Below are positions 34,356 to 36,991 of a DNA stretch of 36,991 bases, piece after piece (the stretch's first letter is position 1; every line of letters begins with the position of its first letter). Where the stretch lies: assembly GCA_001313065.1 (NCBI GenBank), contig BBFD01000006.1:1-36991 (forward strand), written 5' to 3'. Under the pieces are notes generated by a model, which searched no databases, was not told the DNA's origin, and saw only the letters and a list, made by a program, of their open reading frames with translations. The translations under genes and the position numbers were made by a program. This stretch comes from Silvimonas sp. JCM 19000. GTDB lineage: Bacteria > Pseudomonadota > Gammaproteobacteria > Burkholderiales > Chitinibacteraceae.

Positions 34356-35612
34356 TCAAAACTGGCCGAGCCACAATCGCGCGCCCACCGCCAGCAGTAG
34401 CGCGGGTGGCATCACCACCACGCCCACTTTAAAGAACTGCCAGAAGCTGACGCTCATGCCTTCTCGCCTTAACGCGCCTAGCCACAAAATGGTCGCCAGC
34501 GAACCGGTGACTGAAAGATTGGGCCCCAGGTCGACTGCAATCAGCACTGCATCCACCACGGCGGACAGGCTGTGCGCTTGCGTCAAGCTAGAACTGGCTA
34601 TCAATCCTGCCGGTAAGTTATTGATTGCATTGCTGCCCAAGCCTACGGCGGCGGCGGCGAAGGCGGCGGCGCGTGGGGCGTTGGTCTGGGTTTGTGTGAC
34701 TAGCCAGGAGGCAAGGGCCTGAATAACGCCGGTATGGTCGAGCACCTGCACCAGCACAAACAAACCGGCCACCAAGGGCAAAACGCTCCACGAAATATCA
34801 CGCAATATCGGCCATGGCGCGCTGCGTTGTTGCGTGCACACAAACACTAAAGTCAGCAAGCCAAGGATGGCTGTGGGTAGGCCCAATCGCATATCCAGCG
34901 CCGACACTGCCAGCAACACCAGTGCAGTGACCACGATGCTGGCCAGTGCCACCCGGCCGTGGCTGCTCAGTGGTGGAATCTGCGGCGCCTGATTGCAGCG
35001 TCCGCCCAGTTGCCGCCGCTGCGTTAACCACAGCAAGGCAAATGTCGCCACGATGGCGAGCAAGGACGGCAGCGCAAAGCTGCGCAACCACGCCCCCAGC
35101 GGCGGCATATGGTTGCCGTATAAAACCAGGTTGGCGGGATTGGAAATCGGCAACACAAAGCTGGCGGCGTTGGCCACCAAAGCGCAGATCAACAGCAACG
35201 GCAAGGCGGGCGCGTTGGCTTTGCGCGCCACGGCAAATACGGCCGGTGTCATCACCACCGCCGTGGCATCGTTGGAAAGCAAAGCGGTGACGCCCACGCC
35301 CAGCACATACACCAGCACAAACAGGCGCGTCGTGGAGCCGCGCGCGTGGTTGACGGCATAGGCGGCAATCCAGTCAAACAGACCTTCGCGCCGGGCGATT
35401 TCTGATAACAGCATCATGCCGATCAGAAACAAGTACACATCGGTGCCTTCGCCAATGGCATGCAGGGCCGCGGGAATGGGCAGCAAGCCCAGCAGCACAA
35501 TCAGCGCCGCACCGCCGCAAGCCCATACGGCTTCGGGCCAGCGCAGCGGGCGCAGGATGACGCCGGCAGTGGCAATCAGGCAGATCAGCCAGGCCAGATG
35601 AGATGCGGTCAC
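34356..35612 (-). CDS. ArsB/NhaD-superfamily transporter
   Basis: Intact 418 aa with about eleven membrane helices. N-terminal region MTASHLAWLICLIATAGVIL; ion-transporter-superfamily blocks VTALLSNDATAVVMTPAVFA and VANAASFVLPISNPANLVLY, later GLGSNAINNLPAGLIASSSL and DLGPNLSVTGSLATILWLG. These duplicated S/N-x-D/N and P-x-x-NP blocks are those of ArsB arsenite efflux proteins. No arsR or arsC gene is near, so arsenic specificity is not supported by context; other anions are possible. Short intergenic distances on both sides. Confidence 0.85.
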   Translation of the reverse strand: MTASHLAWLICLIATAGVILRPLRWPEAVWACGGAALIVLLGLLPIPAALHAIGEGTDVYLFLIGMMLLSEIARREGLFDWIAAYAVNHARGSTTRLFVLVYVLGVGVTALLSNDATAVVMTPAVFAVARKANAPALPLLLICALVANAASFVLPISNPANLVLYGNHMPPLGAWLRSFALPSLLAIVATFALLWLTQRRQLGGRCNQAPQIPPLSSHGRVALASIVVTALVLLAVSALDMRLGLPTAILGLLTLVFVCTQQRSAPWPILRDISWSVLPLVAGLFVLVQVLDHTGVIQALASWLVTQTQTNAPRAAAFAAAAVGLGSNAINNLPAGLIASSSLTQAHSLSAVVDAVLIAVDLGPNLSVTGSLATILWLGALRREGMSVSFWQFFKVGVVVMPPALLLAVGARLWLGQF

Positions 35613-35671
35613 AGCAAGGTCTCGATGTTGTTGTTATGTGCAGCGGCGGCCCGGGCAGATCGGCGCGCGCG

Positions 35672-36991
35672 TTACGGAAATTGCGTCAGCGTCGCCAGTG
35701 GTTTGGCCGTGTTGGCGCTATCGCCGCTGCTGTTAACGATGTGGCTGATCTCGCCCTTGGTGTTCTGGCATTGCGTGCTCAAGTGTTTGAACGTCACGCC
35801 CGAATTGTTGGGCGTTTTGAATGCCATGGCCTGTTTGATGGGCGTGTCGGCCGCGAATGCGCAATATACGCTGCCGCCCCACAGCTCGTGCGTCAGCACG
35901 CTACTGGCCACCGTGTAATCCGCGTACCCATTTTGCTCACCGTCTTGCATGATGCCTGGTCCGGCATGTCGGTGGGACTTTCGCCGCGATAACCGTACAC
36001 ATGGCCGCGCGCGCCATTCCACTGGACGGGATATTGCTGGTAGTTGGCGACGTTCAGCCATACAGGCTGACGTCGGCGCCGTTAACGATCACGCCATTGG
36101 CGGCGGTGTTGCTGGTCCAGCCGGTGATATTGGCGGCGGTGCCGTGGTCGGCGCGCCAGAGCCAGACGTTGTCACCGATGACGTTGCCGCTGTTGATGGT
36201 CAGGCTGGTGGTGGCGGCTGCATTGGCCGTGCCACCCACGCGAAAATACACATCATGCAAAGAGGTGGGGTCGGCCGAGTGGCCCAGACTGGTGCTGCCC
36301 AGTTTCAGCAACACGGGCGAATTGCCCGGCCCGGCATCAAACAACAAGCCAGCGATCTTGACGCCATCCACATCATCGACATCCATCGCATCCAGCCCGG
36401 TATCCGGTACCAGCGTGGCCAGGCCGAGGCCAAGGATGACGGTATCGGCTTTGCTCACATGCAGCGTCTGGTTCAGGTGGTACACGCCCGGCGTAAACAG
36501 CAGATGCAGCCCTTGCGCCAGCGCGCCATTCAGTTGCGCGGCCGTCACGCCAGGCAGGGCGACAAAGAAATTGGCAATGGGGATGGCGGTGCCTTGCGGC
36601 GTGCCCGAGGCCCAACTGGTGCCGCTGCTGTTGCTGCTCAGTGGCGGCACAAACACGCTGTAATTGCCGCTGGTATCGATGGTCAGAAATGGTTTTTTTC
36701 CCGCATGACCGGGGTGCGCGTCACGCTGGTGTACAACGCGGCAGGCCACACCGGCGTGGTCGGCGGCGACACATTGCCGACAAACACCACATTGCCGCTC
36801 ATATTCGGCCACGCGCCCCACAAGGAATTGCGGCTCAACCATTGCTGGCCCGGTCCGGCAATCATCTGGTTGTCGATGCGGCTGTCACTGATGTAGCCGC
36901 TGCCGCTGTTGGCGCAATTGTTGCCGCATAAATCCAGGCCGCCTTTAACGTGGATGCGACGCCACGGCGCTCCCGGCGCGGCCACCCAGCG
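35672..36991 (-). CDS. Secreted-type right-handed beta-helix protein, 5' end outside the window, frameshifted
   Basis: The minus strand enters the window at 36991 with VKGGLDLCGNNCANSGSGYI then SDSRIDNQMIAGPGQQWLSR. An indel at the T-run near 36690 leads to LTIDTSGNYSVFVPPLSSNS, ANFFVALPGVTAAQLNGALA, GLHLLFTPGVYHLNQTLHVS, ADTVILGLGLATLVPDTGLD (beta-helix rungs), GDNVWLWRADHG and, after another near 36060, YQQYPVQWNGARGHVYGYRG, ELWGGSVYCAFAADTP and the end AKPLATLTQFP. The order resembles large actinobacterial proteins often named adenylyl cyclase or coagulation-factor 5/8-type, actually beta-helix enzymes of unknown carbohydrate target. About 440 residues are visible. Confidence 0.72.

Overview
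The window looks like a chromosome segment from a betaproteobacterium, most likely of the Neisseriales (Chromobacteriaceae/Chitinibacteraceae-like). The tmRNA tag reads ANDETYALAA. The housekeeping set (TRZ/ATZ hydrolase-ubiG-gph operon, roxA, slyD, acuI, nrdA with two ATP-cones, a PEP-CTERM protein) fits that group. This placement is inference from gene content, not a database match.

Many genes are split by one- or two-base indels. Most lie in homopolymers that look one or two bases too long (5 to 6 or 7, 6 to 7 or 8); the rest are lost bases in short GG, CC or TTT runs. The pattern hits nrdA, ubiG, mtaD, gph and roxA alike, so it looks like sequencing or assembly error rather than gene decay. 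Gene spans below bridge these breaks, and the translations are reconstructions.

Layout. (1) Positions 1-11260 form an accessory island: a DUF3883 protein, a Sel1-like protein, an HTH protein, an orphan HicB, then from about 3.6 to 10 kb a tandem array of C-terminal toxin tips from LysM/RHS-type polymorphic toxins. Most tips are followed directly by a small immunity-like gene whose start overlaps or nearly touches the toxin stop. A terminase small-subunit remnant then lies beside the 3' end of ssrA (11268-11628, minus), a classic integration site. (2) Positions 11776-23148 are core: acuI; mtaD-ubiG-gph (ATGA-coupled); a low-complexity lipoprotein; roxA with a DUF7931-like partner; peroxiredoxin-slyD; nrdA behind probable NrdR and DnaA boxes; a PEP-CTERM protein.

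(3) Positions 23264-31340, almost all on the minus strand, form a peptide-export (bacteriocin/microcin-type) cluster. It has a C39-peptidase ABC transporter, an HlyD-type adaptor, two CPBP-like membrane proteins, three short genes with double-glycine leaders, one leaderless gene sharing their glycine-rich tail, and two paralogous proteins of unknown function. Two leader genes begin with a 51-bp repeat that is 49/51 identical. The expected logic is that the C39 domain cleaves the leader after GG while the ABC/HlyD pair exports the peptide; the CPBP-like and paralogous proteins are candidates for immunity or maturation.

(4) Positions 31734-36991 hold a phytanoyl-CoA dioxygenase divergent from an AraC regulator, a TPR protein, an ArsB-type transporter and the 3' part of a large beta-helix protein that runs off the right edge.
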